DNA of 64,000 nt from the NCBI RefSeq assembly GCF_036924595.1, contig NZ_JAZHRV010000001.1, positions 5,952,001-6,016,000 on the forward strand. Direction: 5' to 3'. Below the pieces are notes generated by a model. It did not search any database and had not been told where the DNA came from. It saw only the letters and a program-made list of their open reading frames with translations. Each line of letters starts with the position of its first letter. Within the stretch, counting starts at the first letter, position 1. This document shows, in pieces, positions 8,289-17,845 of the stretch. The DNA comes from Bradyrhizobium algeriense. Its GTDB lineage: Bacteria > Pseudomonadota > Alphaproteobacteria > Rhizobiales > Xanthobacteraceae. The position numbers and the translations under genes were made by a program.

Positions 8289-8371
8289 GGGTGGGCAAAG
8301 CGCAGCGTGCCCACCATCTTCGGCTTGCGGAAAACATGGTGGGCACGGCGCAAACGCGCCTTTGCCCACCC
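8289..8371. repeat. R1 palindromic intergenic repeat, copy 2
   Basis: A shorter, 83-bp member of the R1 family with ends GGGTGGGCAAAGCGCAGCG and TTTGCCCACCC. The outermost bases of the inverted ends have decayed relative to copies 1, 3 and 4 (GCAGGG and CCCTGT in place of GTAGGG and CCCTAC). It lies between convergent genes. Confidence 0.8.
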
Positions 8372-8387
8372 TGTACGGATCCGTCAC

Positions 8388-8582
8388 CTAGTGCCGCGAT
8401 TCCGGCTTCACAATGGTCTGGCGAACCTGGGCGCCGCAGTCGGCGCACTCATAGGTGAAGTCGATCTTCGCCATGCTCCAATGCGGCTCGACGTCACGCA
8501 CATACATCGGAATTCCGACGCAGCTCGGACAGATGACAAAGGCGGGTTCGGTATCGTCGTGATGATGGATATAGGCTGGCAT
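8388..8582 (-). CDS. Small zinc-ribbon protein
   Basis: 64 residues from ATG 8582, which has a strong GGGGAGA ribosome site on the minus strand. Two CxxC pairs, CPSC near residue 18 and CADC near 48, form a zinc ribbon, and the N-terminus AYIHHHDDTEP is histidine-rich. Similar tiny zinc ribbons are frequent in Rhizobiales; no function is known. A longer frame upstream lacks a ribosome site and was not used. Confidence 0.7.
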   Translation of the reverse strand: MPAYIHHHDDTEPAFVICPSCVGIPMYVRDVEPHWSMAKIDFTYECADCGAQVRQTIVKPESRH

Positions 8583-8761
8583 GTCGGCTCTCCCCAAGAA
8601 GACACCCAAGAAGGCATTCACCAGTAATCCCTGACCCGAAGCGAATCATACGCCTCTGGCGTGCAGGCGATCATGAACTCTCGCGAACACAGGCAGAACG
8701 TCCACATAATCCTGATATGTGTGGCATATTTGCACAACCGTGGCCGCGCTGTTCCAGCGCG

Positions 8762-9952
8762 TCAATTCTCTTCGCGTGACAGCGGCTTACCGCGCGCGCG
8801 TCTCAGCCAGGCGTCGAGCCGCGGATAGTTACGCACTGCGCGCACCATATGGTCGCGCTGTGCGGAGGGCCATCCGCGCCAGCTCAAGGCGGCGCTAATG
8901 TCGATCAAGGACAGGGGCGTCACGCCGAAGCGGCGCTTGTAGGCGTAATTGCCGACGGAGAAGTCGAACTCGCGCACGCCGTCCTTGTGAAGGGCAGCCA
9001 TGGTGCGCTCGATGATCAGCCGGCCCGGCGAACAGTTCGACCATTTCTCGCCGGCGTTGCTGATGCGGACCATCACGTAGCGTGAGCCGGTCCTGATGCC
9101 GACCAACGTCGCCACGATCTCGTCGCCGGCGGCCGTGAGCACCGAGACCAGCGCATAACCATTGCCGACACCATCGCGCACCAGGTTGCGGTAGAACTCC
9201 GCGCAGGTCTCGTCATCGAGGACGTAGTTCCGCCCGAGGCTCTTCATCCGCGCGCCTTGCTGAACCTCGGTGGTCGCGAGAATCCGCAGCGCTTCACTGG
9301 TATCGGTGACGATCGCAAAGGAAGCGGCGGGATCGCGCGTGAAGACGCGCCAGCTCCGTTGCAGCTCTGTGCGCACGGCTTTTTGCAGCGTGTAGCGCCA
9401 GGCGTCGTAATCCTCGCCGGTGGTGACGAGATTGCCGTTGAGCAAGCACGGACCGCCGGTATCGAGCAAGGCGAGCGGATTGGGCCTGCCATCGAGATCG
9501 ATGGGCACCTTGCGAAGGCGGATGAGATCGGCCGCCTCAGGCATGCGGCGCAGCGCCGACAGCAGGCTGCGCCACAGCGCGCGCATCGCTTTGGCATCAC
9601 GCGGCGCGGCGCTGCCCAAGATCGGCGCGTTGTAGTCGGTCAGATTGAGATCGGCGAATTCGACCGTTGTGATCTTGTCTTGTCGGCGGCGGATCAGCGG
9701 CAGCAGCATCGCCGGCTCATGGGTCGATGCATCGGTGACAACAGCGATCAAAGGCGCCACGCCCTCGGTACCGTCGAAAGCGGCGTACCACGCGTCATAC
9801 CACTGCGGATGCTGGAACGGCGTCGACGGGCTGATGTCGTGCCAGCGCGCGAGGGCCTGTTGCCAGTTGCGCAGCAATTCGACGCGGAATCCGGCCGCAC
9901 GGCTTTTCGGCCGCGCCGCCAATTGCCCCGCACTGGTCGTCAGCACCGTCAT
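8762..9952 (-). CDS. FemAB/CelD-like GNAT acyltransferase (polysaccharide cluster)
   Basis: 396 residues with the two-lobed GNAT layout of acetyltransferase family 6 (CelD/BioF2-like), common in exopolysaccharide loci. WHDISPSTPFQHPQWYDAWY lies near the N-terminus, and LVSVLTAAGDEIVATLVGIR and NCSPGRLIIERTMAALH in the C-terminal lobe, where the acyl-CoA site is expected. FDFSVGNYAYKRRFG near the end is typical. Likely role: transfer of an acyl or aminoacyl group to the polymer or its precursor in the cytosol. The cupin gene ends 12 bases upstream of its start on the same strand, so the two form a pair. Confidence 0.8.
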   Translation of the reverse strand: MTVLTTSAGQLAARPKSRAAGFRVELLRNWQQALARWHDISPSTPFQHPQWYDAWYAAFDGTEGVAPLIAVVTDASTHEPAMLLPLIRRRQDKITTVEFADLNLTDYNAPILGSAAPRDAKAMRALWRSLLSALRRMPEAADLIRLRKVPIDLDGRPNPLALLDTGGPCLLNGNLVTTGEDYDAWRYTLQKAVRTELQRSWRVFTRDPAASFAIVTDTSEALRILATTEVQQGARMKSLGRNYVLDDETCAEFYRNLVRDGVGNGYALVSVLTAAGDEIVATLVGIRTGSRYVMVRISNAGEKWSNCSPGRLIIERTMAALHKDGVREFDFSVGNYAYKRRFGVTPLSLIDISAALSWRGWPSAQRDHMVRAVRNYPRLDAWLRRARGKPLSREEN

Positions 9953-9964
9953 CGGCGTTGCGAT

Positions 9965-10897
9965 CTATGCCGCCTTCGGCAGATCGACGATCTTGCCGGG
10001 CTCAGTGGCGTCGAGGCGGAAATCGATCGCGCGACGGGCCTTGCGCTCGCGCTTGACCCACTTGCCGTCGCGCACGAGTTTTTGCAGCACCTTCTTGGCG
10101 AAGAACGACGGCCCGCGCAGATTGCTGGTCTTCGGCGTATAGCCGAAGCGATGACGCAGCAAGCCGTTGGCGAGATGGACGATCTGGGCGCGGCGGATCT
10201 CGTCGTTGCCGTAGGATACCGTCATGGAGATATTGACGGTGCCGAGATTCTCGACGCGGTGCGGCGCGTTCAGCGGCCAGTTCAGCATCTGACCGGGTTC
10301 GAGATCAAACACCTGCGCATGGGCGTCGTACCAGGGCGCGTAAGGCAGGTCGACCTCGACGTCGAACAGTGCGATGTCCTCGAGGTGTTGCGGCTTGATG
10401 AAGGGCGCGGTGTTTGGATAGACATAGACCCGCTTGCGACCGGCGATCTGGATCAGCCCCTGCCCCGGCAGATCGGCATGATAATAGACCTGCGCGTCCG
10501 GCGAGGAGATCAGAATGCCGGCCTGGTGGTTCGGAACCACGAACCCCGGAACCTTGGCCGCGATCTCCTCGAACATCCGGTCGACCAGCTTGCGGTAACG
10601 GCTATCGACCGCGCCGACATCGCGCATGTTGAGCCAGAGCCCGCCCCGGGAAATCGCTTCGATGACCTGCCGGCCGGAGAGGTTGCCGATATCGCCCTCG
10701 CGCCACACGCGGCTGGATCCCCTGGCGCCCGTCTTGACCAGACTGTAATGCTCGCGCGGATAGCTCTCGATCAGCTGCGCGAGTTCGTCCATCGAGAACG
10801 CCGGCGACTTGTGCATCTCGTGTTCGAGCCGGATCGGCTGGTGGCTCCAAAGCTCGGAATGGGTCTCATCCCATCTGCTGAAGATCTTGCCCGTCAT
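9965..10897 (-). CDS. JmjC/cupin-like 2-oxoglutarate oxygenase candidate
   Basis: 310 residues from ATG 10897, which has AGGAG seven bases upstream; a longer in-frame start adds a disordered Arg/Ser-rich leader and was rejected. The middle holds the cupin iron-site pattern: H-A-D in VYYHADLPGQGLIQIAGRK, and the distal histidine in WPLNAPHRVEN. This HxD...H triad is typical of JmjC-like hydroxylases, which use iron and 2-oxoglutarate. Proteins of this kind occur in polysaccharide and small-molecule clusters; the substrate here is unknown. It precedes the acyltransferase gene by 12 bases and is divergent from a glycosyltransferase. Confidence 0.72.
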   Translation of the reverse strand: MTGKIFSRWDETHSELWSHQPIRLEHEMHKSPAFSMDELAQLIESYPREHYSLVKTGARGSSRVWREGDIGNLSGRQVIEAISRGGLWLNMRDVGAVDSRYRKLVDRMFEEIAAKVPGFVVPNHQAGILISSPDAQVYYHADLPGQGLIQIAGRKRVYVYPNTAPFIKPQHLEDIALFDVEVDLPYAPWYDAHAQVFDLEPGQMLNWPLNAPHRVENLGTVNISMTVSYGNDEIRRAQIVHLANGLLRHRFGYTPKTSNLRGPSFFAKKVLQKLVRDGKWVKRERKARRAIDFRLDATEPGKIVDLPKAA

Positions 10898-11121
10898 CGC
10901 CGCGCTCCTGCTGACTTCCGTTGCCTGCGCCGTATTCCGGCTGTCCCGAAATCGCGCCCTGCCGCCATTGCCGTCACCGCCCGATGTCCCGTAATGAGAC
11001 GGCCGGACGCTCTTCATGGTCGAATTGGCAAGAACGGTGCCGGACGGACGCTGCCGCTTACCGGAAGCTAATGTCTGGGATGTATGGCTAACGCCGACCG
11101 CTCCTGGAAACCCGCCGCACG

Positions 11122-12213
11122 ATGACTGGAGAAACCCGATATCGGGCGCTGTTTCTCGGCGCAGGGCCGCAGATGCATTGCGGCGTCGGCCAGTTCACCC
11201 GCCTGTTGCAGGAGACGATCGAAAAGCTCGAGCCCGGCACGAGCGCGACATTAACGCTAACGCGCAGTGAAGGCTCGCTTGCCGAGATCTGGCGCGCGGT
11301 CGGCGCGACGCAAAGCGTGGTCTGCAACTTCCCGATCGTGGCCTGGAAGCGCGTGATGTTCACGCCGCTTCTGGCAATGGCGATTGCCCGGCTGCGCCGG
11401 CGCAAGGTCGTCCTGATCCAGCACGAATGGACCGGGCTGCATTGGCTGCGCCGGATCACCTACATGCCGGCGCTACTGCTTGCCGACACCATCGTCATGT
11501 TCTCGCCGCTGGTACAGCGCGAACTGGCCAGTGATCCCCTGCTCGGCTGGACCGCCAGAAAGAGCGTGCTGGCGCCGCTGCCGCCGAACATCGAAGTCCC
11601 TGTGGGAATTGAAGATTCGAAATTGCGGCACCGCCTCATCGCCGCGAAGCGCGACGGACGGCTGCTGATTGGTCACTTTGGATCGATCTATCCGGGCAAG
11701 CAGCCCAATGCGCTGCTCGAGATCGGCGCGATCCTGAAGCAGCGCGGGCTCAAGCCGCTGATCGTCTACATCGGCTCCTTCATTCGCGGCGTCGACAAGG
11801 TCGAGCAGGAGTTTCATGCTCGCGCCAGAGAACTTGGCCTCGCCGACGATGTGATCGTCTCCGGCTTCGTCGCCTCCGATCACAAGGTGTTCGGCCTGTT
11901 CAGCGAGATCGACGCATTCTGCTATCCGCTCGATGAGGGGCTCACGGCGCGACGCTCCAGCATTCTCACCTGCGTGCAGTCCGGCCGTCCACTGATCGTC
12001 GCAGGTCCCGCGCTGCCGGAGGAATTCGACCACCATCCGCGCTTCAAGGAATTGATCGCGCGTGGCGCCATCGTGCTGGTCGCGCGCGGCGCTGATAACG
12101 AGACCTATGCCGACCGGATCGCCTCGGTGGTCAAACGGCCGCCGGTACACTGGCCGTTCGATTTCGACGGCTGGTGGAAGGATATCGCCGAAGCGGTGCG
12201 GGCGCAGCTCTGA
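11122..12213 (+). CDS. Glycosyltransferase, GT4-like (GT-B fold)
   Basis: 363 residues. The N-lobe starts YRALFLGAGPQMHCGVGQFT, a GT-B glycine-rich loop. The C-lobe has IGHFGSIYPGKQPNALLEIGAIL and IVSGFVASDHKVFGLFSEIDAF, typical of retaining GT4 enzymes, and a late EEFDHHPRF acidic segment. It should add one sugar to the undecaprenyl-linked repeat unit at the cytosolic membrane face. Donor and acceptor cannot be inferred. Its stop is four bases from the end of the convergent polymerase gene. Confidence 0.8.
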   Translation: MTGETRYRALFLGAGPQMHCGVGQFTRLLQETIEKLEPGTSATLTLTRSEGSLAEIWRAVGATQSVVCNFPIVAWKRVMFTPLLAMAIARLRRRKVVLIQHEWTGLHWLRRITYMPALLLADTIVMFSPLVQRELASDPLLGWTARKSVLAPLPPNIEVPVGIEDSKLRHRLIAAKRDGRLLIGHFGSIYPGKQPNALLEIGAILKQRGLKPLIVYIGSFIRGVDKVEQEFHARARELGLADDVIVSGFVASDHKVFGLFSEIDAFCYPLDEGLTARRSSILTCVQSGRPLIVAGPALPEEFDHHPRFKELIARGAIVLVARGADNETYADRIASVVKRPPVHWPFDFDGWWKDIAEAVRAQL

Positions 12214-12216
12214 ACC

Positions 12217-13530
12217 TCAGGCTTTCGCCCGGAACCGCGCGAGATAGTGCAGGCCGAATACCGCCAACAGGAACGTGAACCACGAGGGCTCGGAACGGTC
12301 GAGGAAGAAGCTTTCCATCGCCGACAGATAGAGCCCGAACAGCCAGATCCGCAGCAGCATCATGGCGAGCGGACCGTTGTTGCCGCCCTCATCCGCCCGC
12401 TGAAAATTCCTTAAAGGAAGGATCACCAGCACCAGGATGAGCAAGGCGAGCCCGGGCAGGCCCGTGCCCAGCGCAGTGTCGAGATAGCCATTGTGGCTGT
12501 GCGCGGCAAAGCCAGCCCACTCCTTGCCTTCCGGCAGATTTTGAATGGCGCTGCTGCCCCAGAAGGACGCAAAGCCATAGCCGGTGAGCAGCCGCGCATG
12601 GAGCGACTGCAATGCAAACGCCCAGATGTCGGTGCGGCCGGTAAATGTCGAATCGAACGGCAGCAACCTGGAAATCCCGGCGAGGCCCTCAGACATCACC
12701 GCGCCGATGCTAAGCAGGTTCAGCAATACCAGCGGCGTGAGCAAGACGATCGCGCGAAGCCAGAGCGCGCGGATGAAATGGATTGTCGACGTCAGCAGCA
12801 GCACCACAAAGCACAGGGTCAGCGAGCTCTTTCCGGCCGAATACAGCAGAAACAGCGAGGCGAGCGCGATGATGGCGGCACCGGATAGCCACAGGCCGGA
12901 GCGGAGGACGTAGACGCCGAGAAACAGCACCACCACCATGATGGACGCGGCCTGGTTCTTGTGGCCGAACGCGCCGCGCCAGTTGCCGGCGAGGCCAGGC
13001 TCCTGCGGATCGGTCGCCAGGTGAATCGAAAGATCGGGGGCCAGCAATATTCCGAGATAGCAGATCGCCAGCAATGCGAGCGCCGCGATCGTGAACCAGT
13101 GCATCAATTCCTGCTGCGACTTCGGCAGCAGCATCAGCGCGGCGGTCACCGCGACGACGCAGATTGTCAGGGAAAGGCGCTTGATCGACGTTGTCGGATC
13201 GAGCGACAACACGACGGTCACCATTAGCCAGGCGCCGAACAGGACAAACGCCGGCGACAACAGCGTCGCCAGGCCCCGCGCGTCGTTTCGCAATGCCAAT
13301 GCAACGGTCAGCACGCTCAGGGCGCCGAACACCGCATAGGTCGCCAGCTCGTTTCCGGTGCCGACGTCGCCGATCTGCAGATCGCCGAGACTGACGAATG
13401 GATGCAGCGATATCCAGCCCAGCAGCAGCGTTCCAATGAATGTCGCGCCGCGGACGATGTCCATCACCTGCTGCCGCTCTATCCCGGCGGCCAGGCTGCG
13501 GATTTCGGATGCGTCGACGAGCTCACTCAT
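12217..13530 (-). CDS. O-antigen ligase/polymerase family membrane protein (Wzy-like)
   Basis: 437 residues with about 11-12 predicted membrane helices. Near residue 320 the Wzy_C/WaaL region reads LTGYGFASFWG and, after a short loop, AHSHNGYLDTALGTGLPGL. This periplasmic loop with catalytic-type histidine and asparagine is shared by Wzy polymerases and WaaL ligases. In a cluster with Wzx and Wzz homologues, polymerase is the likelier role. It overlaps the upstream GT2 gene by four bases, so the two are translationally coupled. Confidence 0.85.
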   Translation of the reverse strand: MSELVDASEIRSLAAGIERQQVMDIVRGATFIGTLLLGWISLHPFVSLGDLQIGDVGTGNELATYAVFGALSVLTVALALRNDARGLATLLSPAFVLFGAWLMVTVVLSLDPTTSIKRLSLTICVVAVTAALMLLPKSQQELMHWFTIAALALLAICYLGILLAPDLSIHLATDPQEPGLAGNWRGAFGHKNQAASIMVVVLFLGVYVLRSGLWLSGAAIIALASLFLLYSAGKSSLTLCFVVLLLTSTIHFIRALWLRAIVLLTPLVLLNLLSIGAVMSEGLAGISRLLPFDSTFTGRTDIWAFALQSLHARLLTGYGFASFWGSSAIQNLPEGKEWAGFAAHSHNGYLDTALGTGLPGLALLILVLVILPLRNFQRADEGGNNGPLAMMLLRIWLFGLYLSAMESFFLDRSEPSWFTFLLAVFGLHYLARFRAKA

Positions 13531-14576
13531 GAGACGATCTTCGAGGCCTTGTAGGGCTGCGGTTCGAGGCCGAACGCCGCCAGCGCGCTGCCGATCGCCA
13601 CCGTCACGGGATGCATGGCAATGGTCCGCTCACGCTCGGTCAGGATGGCGCACACGGCATAAACAAGCGAAAGCGGCAAGGCCGCCAGCAATTTGGCGGT
13701 CAACTTCGCCCGCAGCCAGATCGTAGGCGTCGCCTTGCGCTGAACGTGATAATTGATTGCGCCGATCCGCAGGCCGCGCGTCACCAGCCATCTCAGGCTG
13801 GTGCGGCTTTGCGGCACGGTCTCGCTGATCACGGCTTCAGCCACCCAGTGAAAGCGCAAACCGAGCCTCATGCAGCGGTAGAAGAAATCGGTATCGCCGC
13901 CACCCAGAAAATTGAAACGAAGGTCGAATGCCGGCATGCCGAGCCGCGTGAACACCGAACGCCGGATCAGGCAATTGCCGCAGCCATAGATCACCGGCAC
14001 CGGGCCTGAGGCCTCATAGGCCGGCGCAAAAGCCGGGTGGCGCTGCAACCCGCGCTTCCGTTCGTCCTCGAATTCGGGGAATACCGGTCCGCCGACGATG
14101 TCGGCGCCGGTCGCACCGGCAGTCCTGACCATCTGCTCCAGCCAGTCCGGCGACGCGATTTCGTCATCGTCGATCATCAGGAAACTGGTTGCCGCCGGGA
14201 ACATCTGCAGCGCCGTCTCGAAGGCGGCGTTGATCGCATGGCAATTGCCCTGCCGCGGCTCGATCACGCACACGCCTGCGAATTTCCCCGATGCGAGGTA
14301 CTCGGCCGCAACCGGAACGCTCTCGCTCTTCGAGGCATCGTTCTCCACCATGACGACGGCGAAGCGACGGTGGGTGCGCTGCGCGGCAAGCGACTCCAGC
14401 GTCCGGCGCAGGTACTGCGGCCGGCGGAAACAGGGGATGCAGACGACGGTTTCGGTTGCGGGATCGAGCGCCGGCGAAGCCGCCACCAGCGCGCGCAAAG
14501 CCCTGACCGACGGATCAAGCCCGTCCATCTGGAGATCGCTGGTCGAAGGCTGTGCCATGACGTTCACGTCGTTCAC
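13527..14576 (-). CDS. Glycosyltransferase family 2
   Basis: 349 residues, GT-A fold. VVCIPCFRRPQYLRRTLESL opens the domain, and SFLMIDDDEIASPDWLEQM carries the DxD-type metal site. SLRWLVTRGLRIGAINY and a hydrophobic stretch near residue 295 suggest membrane association. It likely transfers a sugar during repeat-unit assembly. It is coupled to the polymerase gene by a four-base overlap. A 214-bp gap separates it from the GH26-like gene upstream on the same strand. Confidence 0.85.
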   Translation of the reverse strand: MNDVNVMAQPSTSDLQMDGLDPSVRALRALVAASPALDPATETVVCIPCFRRPQYLRRTLESLAAQRTHRRFAVVMVENDASKSESVPVAAEYLASGKFAGVCVIEPRQGNCHAINAAFETALQMFPAATSFLMIDDDEIASPDWLEQMVRTAGATGADIVGGPVFPEFEDERKRGLQRHPAFAPAYEASGPVPVIYGCGNCLIRRSVFTRLGMPAFDLRFNFLGGGDTDFFYRCMRLGLRFHWVAEAVISETVPQSRTSLRWLVTRGLRIGAINYHVQRKATPTIWLRAKLTAKLLAALPLSLVYAVCAILTERERTIAMHPVTVAIGSALAAFGLEPQPYKASKIVS

Positions 14577-14790
14577 GAATCTGTCTCATCGTCCCGAAAC
14601 GGGATGGCCGGCGTAATCGCGGGACAGTACCGTCTCGATAAAGACGTTCGTTCCGGGGTTGATCCGGCCGTTCCGAACGTAACGCGGGCAGCGGTGCAAT
14701 ATTCGGTCCGATGCCGAAACGTGAAGCAGCGAACTTCGACGACGGTTAATGGACGGGGTTAATCCGCGCTGAACGAACGCTCGCCGCAAA

Positions 14791-15777
14791 TCAGCGACTA
14801 AACAACTTTCGGAATAGCCGCTGCGAATTTGGAAACTGGCCGTTGTCGATCTGGGTAGGCCACGCACCGTTGACGTCGAAGTAGGCGGCGTAGGCAATGC
14901 TGCCTTCGTTCTTCATGAACCAGTCGTGCATCTGCTGAATGAAGAACGGGTTGTCGCCGGCATTACCCACGCCCCATTCAGGGTAGCTCATCGGCTTGCC
15001 GTGCTTGCGCGCAAAATCGCGGTGCCATTCCAGGCCGAATGGCGCCTTGACGTAGAAGGTGTTCCAGCGCTCCTCGGGCGTGCCCGCCTGCTTGAAATCG
15101 TAGACGTCGAGACCGATGTAATCGACGACGTCATCGCCGGGATAGCTCGCGTCCGCCGCCATCTCCTGCGGCCCCCACCCCGGACACCAGTCGAACTTGA
15201 AGCCGGTGGAGTGACGCCTGAAGATTTCCACGACGCGGCGGAACGCCTTGATGTAATCGGCTTCATGGCCTTTGGCGAACCACGCCATTTCAGCCAGATT
15301 CATCTCCCAGCCGAGCCGAATGACCGCCTGCGGATGCGCTTCCGAAATCGCCCGGGCGGCAGCCTCGAATTCGGCATCGTGAAGCCCATCGGCCACGTCG
15401 GCGAGAGGCGTCCCCTTCATCGTCAGCGGGATCGACCAGACCACATTGCGCGCGGGATTGAGCTTCTTCCATATGCCCGGAACCCAGCTCAATTTGGAAG
15501 AGTCCTCCCAGGTCGTCCCGCCATAGAAGTCGACGCCGAGCACCGAGGACGGCTTCTGCTTCAGCCATTTTTCCCACGCCTGTAGCGTATGCTCGCGACC
15601 TATCGGACCCCAATTGACGAAGGCCCCCGCGAATTTCGACGGGGTGGAAACAGTGCGCGAGGCGGCGTTGCTGTCGACATGAGCCAAAAGCAGCACGGTC
15701 AGCACAAAGGCCGCCAGAAACAGCACCAGCCGCTTCACGCTGTGCCCCTTGCGCCGCCTCGGATCAGTTCGAAACAT
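14791..15777 (-). CDS. Exported GH26-like glycoside hydrolase
   Basis: 328 residues. I start it at ATG 15777, with AAGGA six bases upstream; the longer frame is not supported. A signal peptide or anchor spans residues 15-38 (KRLVLFLAAFVLTVLLLAHV). The catalytic barrel shows RLGWEMNLAEMAWF, with the acid/base Glu next to Asn as in GH26, and PMSYPEWGVGN, with the nucleophile Glu. GH26 enzymes cleave beta-mannans or related glycans. In polysaccharide loci such hydrolases trim or release the polymer in the periplasm. Family assignment is by motif only. Confidence 0.75.
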   Translation of the reverse strand: MFRTDPRRRKGHSVKRLVLFLAAFVLTVLLLAHVDSNAASRTVSTPSKFAGAFVNWGPIGREHTLQAWEKWLKQKPSSVLGVDFYGGTTWEDSSKLSWVPGIWKKLNPARNVVWSIPLTMKGTPLADVADGLHDAEFEAAARAISEAHPQAVIRLGWEMNLAEMAWFAKGHEADYIKAFRRVVEIFRRHSTGFKFDWCPGWGPQEMAADASYPGDDVVDYIGLDVYDFKQAGTPEERWNTFYVKAPFGLEWHRDFARKHGKPMSYPEWGVGNAGDNPFFIQQMHDWFMKNEGSIAYAAYFDVNGAWPTQIDNGQFPNSQRLFRKLFSR

Positions 15778-16369
15778 CGGCTGTCCTTGCGTGCTCTCTG
15801 GCAAAGGCGGCCGACAGCAAGACGCCGTCGCGACAGTGAGCGCTCGCCGTAGCAAAAGGATACAGGCCGGACAGGGTGGCTGTATCAAAAAGAACAGGAG
15901 GCTCACAGCCCGCTTCTTGCGAAAAGGGTTTTCGTCGAAAATCCAACATCGGCAATCCATTCGTCGACGCGATCGACGATTCAGGTCAGCGGCTTTGCAA
16001 TATCGAGTCCAGTACGGGCACGCGCACGAATGGCGCGTTCGCCATGGTTACCGCAATGCTGGAGCGGCCTCGGCCTGTCGCAAATGTGGACGCCGTGGGA
16101 CGGGGCGGATGTACCGGAAATTGCCGGCCTCGTGGGGCCGCGGCGCTCCAGCCGTGAGATACGCGGGAAAACCGGCAGATTAACCACGCCGCCGCGCGAC
16201 ATGGTGCGTTGCGCCGGTTCGGCACCGATCTTGCTCAATGGGTACCGCGGGAGAATTGAGCCTGACAAACGGCGGCCTCCGGCAGATTGATTGAGATGAA
16301 TTGCAACGTGTCGTTAACCCTCACCCCATTGCCGAAGCGAAGTTCCGCGCTTCATAGGCCGAAAGCATA
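15778..16369. other. Divergent promoter region of polysaccharide cluster, no gene
   Basis: About 590 bases between divergent GH26-like and flippase genes. No frame here has family resemblance or a good ribosome site. A perfect dyad CGTCGA-CGCGA-TCGACG sits at 15962-15978 and could be an operator, though dyads of this composition arise easily in GC-rich DNA. An AT-richer strip just upstream of the flippase (about 16290-16320) is the best place for its promoter; no clear -35/-10 pair was seen. Confidence 0.4.
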
Positions 16370-17845
16370 ATGCTCAGCCAAACCTTCCATTACTCGGTCG
16401 CGAGCGTCGTATCGGCCGCGATCGGCTTGCTGAGCGCGGTCGTGTTCACGCGGCTGCTCTCGCCAGAAGCGTATGGAGTCTACGTCGTCGGTCTGAGCAC
16501 GGCGGGCATCGTTTCGGCGCTGCTGTTCACCTGGGTTCGCGTCTCTGCTCTTCGCTTTCAGTCGGAAGGCGGCGTGGTCGACGTCAGGAAGACCATTTTC
16601 GTCGCCTATCTCATTTCCGCCCTCGCCGCGCCGATCGCACTCCTTGTTGCCACACTGACGACGTCGGTATCGCTGGAACGAAATCTCGCAGCGATCTTTT
16701 TCGCGCTGGGGCTCGGCCTGTTTGAGCTCGGACAGGAGCTGCTGAAGGCGCGGCTGCAATCCTTCGCGTTCATGTCGGCGTCGATCATTCGCGCCTGCCT
16801 GGCGTTCACGCTGTGCCTGGCCGCGGCGCTATTGGGCGGCGGCGGACTGTGCCAGCTCGCGATGGTGACCATCACCTACTTCGTCACGACCATGCTATTT
16901 GCCAGCACGATCCTGCGATCCCCCGTCGCCGGACCGAAGATTTCCGAATTGCGGACGTTCGCAGGCTTCGGCATTCCGATCACGCTGTCGGGCATCGTTT
17001 TTGCGCTCCACGCCGCGCTCGACCGGATGCTGGTGTTTCACTTCATGGGCGACCATGCGGCCGGCCAGTACGGCGCGTCGGCCGATCTCGTCCGGCAGAT
17101 CATCCTGATTCCGGCGGTGAGCATCGCATCCGCGACGATCCCGCTGGCGGTACGCGCCTATGCCACCGGCGGCGCCGCCGAGGCGCGGCCGCATCTGGAA
17201 TTCAGCCTCGAAATTCTGCTGGCCGCCGTCCTTCCGGCCGTCGCCGGCGTAGCGCTGACGAGCAGCTACATCGCCGGCGTGATCCTTGGCAGCGAGTTCA
17301 GGGAGACCGCAGCGCAGATCATGCCGATCCTGGCCTTTGCCTGGCTGTTTCAGTCGATTTCCCAATCCTACATTCACGCGAGCTTTCATCTCGCCAAGAC
17401 GCCGCTCATGATGACGACGCAAAGCATCGCGATGCTGACCGCGAACCTGCTGGTCATGCCGGTCCTGCTTGCCAAATTTGGCCTGGCCGGCGCGGCGGCT
17501 AGCCTCGTCATCGTGGAAGCCTTCGGCGCAGGCTTCGGCTGGTATCTCACGCGGAAAGCCTTTCCGCTCCCCTTCAACGCATTCCAGGTCATGCGGATTG
17601 TCGCGGCGACGGCGATCATGGCGCTGGTGCTGACGTTCGCAAAACCGCTGCTTCCGATCGGCATCGTCTCGTTTGGCGTGCTGGCCGCAACCGGCTGCGT
17701 CGTCTACGTCGCCGCAGCCTTTGCATTCGACATCGCCGGCTTGCGCAAGGCCGTGATCGCCTATGCCGCGCGGCGCAGTCTCCCGGCCCCGTCCATCGCC
17801 GCCCCGTCCACCGGACTACCCAGCATGTCGACAAGAGAACCATGA
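16370..17845 (+). CDS. Polysaccharide flippase (Wzx/MATE-like)
   Basis: 491 residues, 12-14 predicted membrane helices. It opens with MLSQTFHYSVASVVSAAIGLLSAVVFTRLLSPEAYGVYVVG, the standard N-terminus of oligosaccharide flippases. LSGIVFALHAALDRMLVFHFMG and GQYGASADLVRQI mark the middle. It would translocate undecaprenyl-PP-linked repeat units across the inner membrane for Wzy polymerisation. Its last four bases overlap the GT92-like gene. The C-terminal tail is Pro/Ser-rich. Confidence 0.88.
   Translation: MLSQTFHYSVASVVSAAIGLLSAVVFTRLLSPEAYGVYVVGLSTAGIVSALLFTWVRVSALRFQSEGGVVDVRKTIFVAYLISALAAPIALLVATLTTSVSLERNLAAIFFALGLGLFELGQELLKARLQSFAFMSASIIRACLAFTLCLAAALLGGGGLCQLAMVTITYFVTTMLFASTILRSPVAGPKISELRTFAGFGIPITLSGIVFALHAALDRMLVFHFMGDHAAGQYGASADLVRQIILIPAVSIASATIPLAVRAYATGGAAEARPHLEFSLEILLAAVLPAVAGVALTSSYIAGVILGSEFRETAAQIMPILAFAWLFQSISQSYIHASFHLAKTPLMMTTQSIAMLTANLLVMPVLLAKFGLAGAAASLVIVEAFGAGFGWYLTRKAFPLPFNAFQVMRIVAATAIMALVLTFAKPLLPIGIVSFGVLAATGCVVYVAAAFAFDIAGLRKAVIAYAARRSLPAPSIAAPSTGLPSMSTREP

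Noticed and set aside
9257..11071. Long plus-strand open frame antisense to the acyltransferase and cupin genes
   Set aside because: It is rich in Arg, Gln and His without motifs, lies opposite two genes with recognisable domains, and has no ribosome site. Long antisense frames are normal in high-GC DNA.
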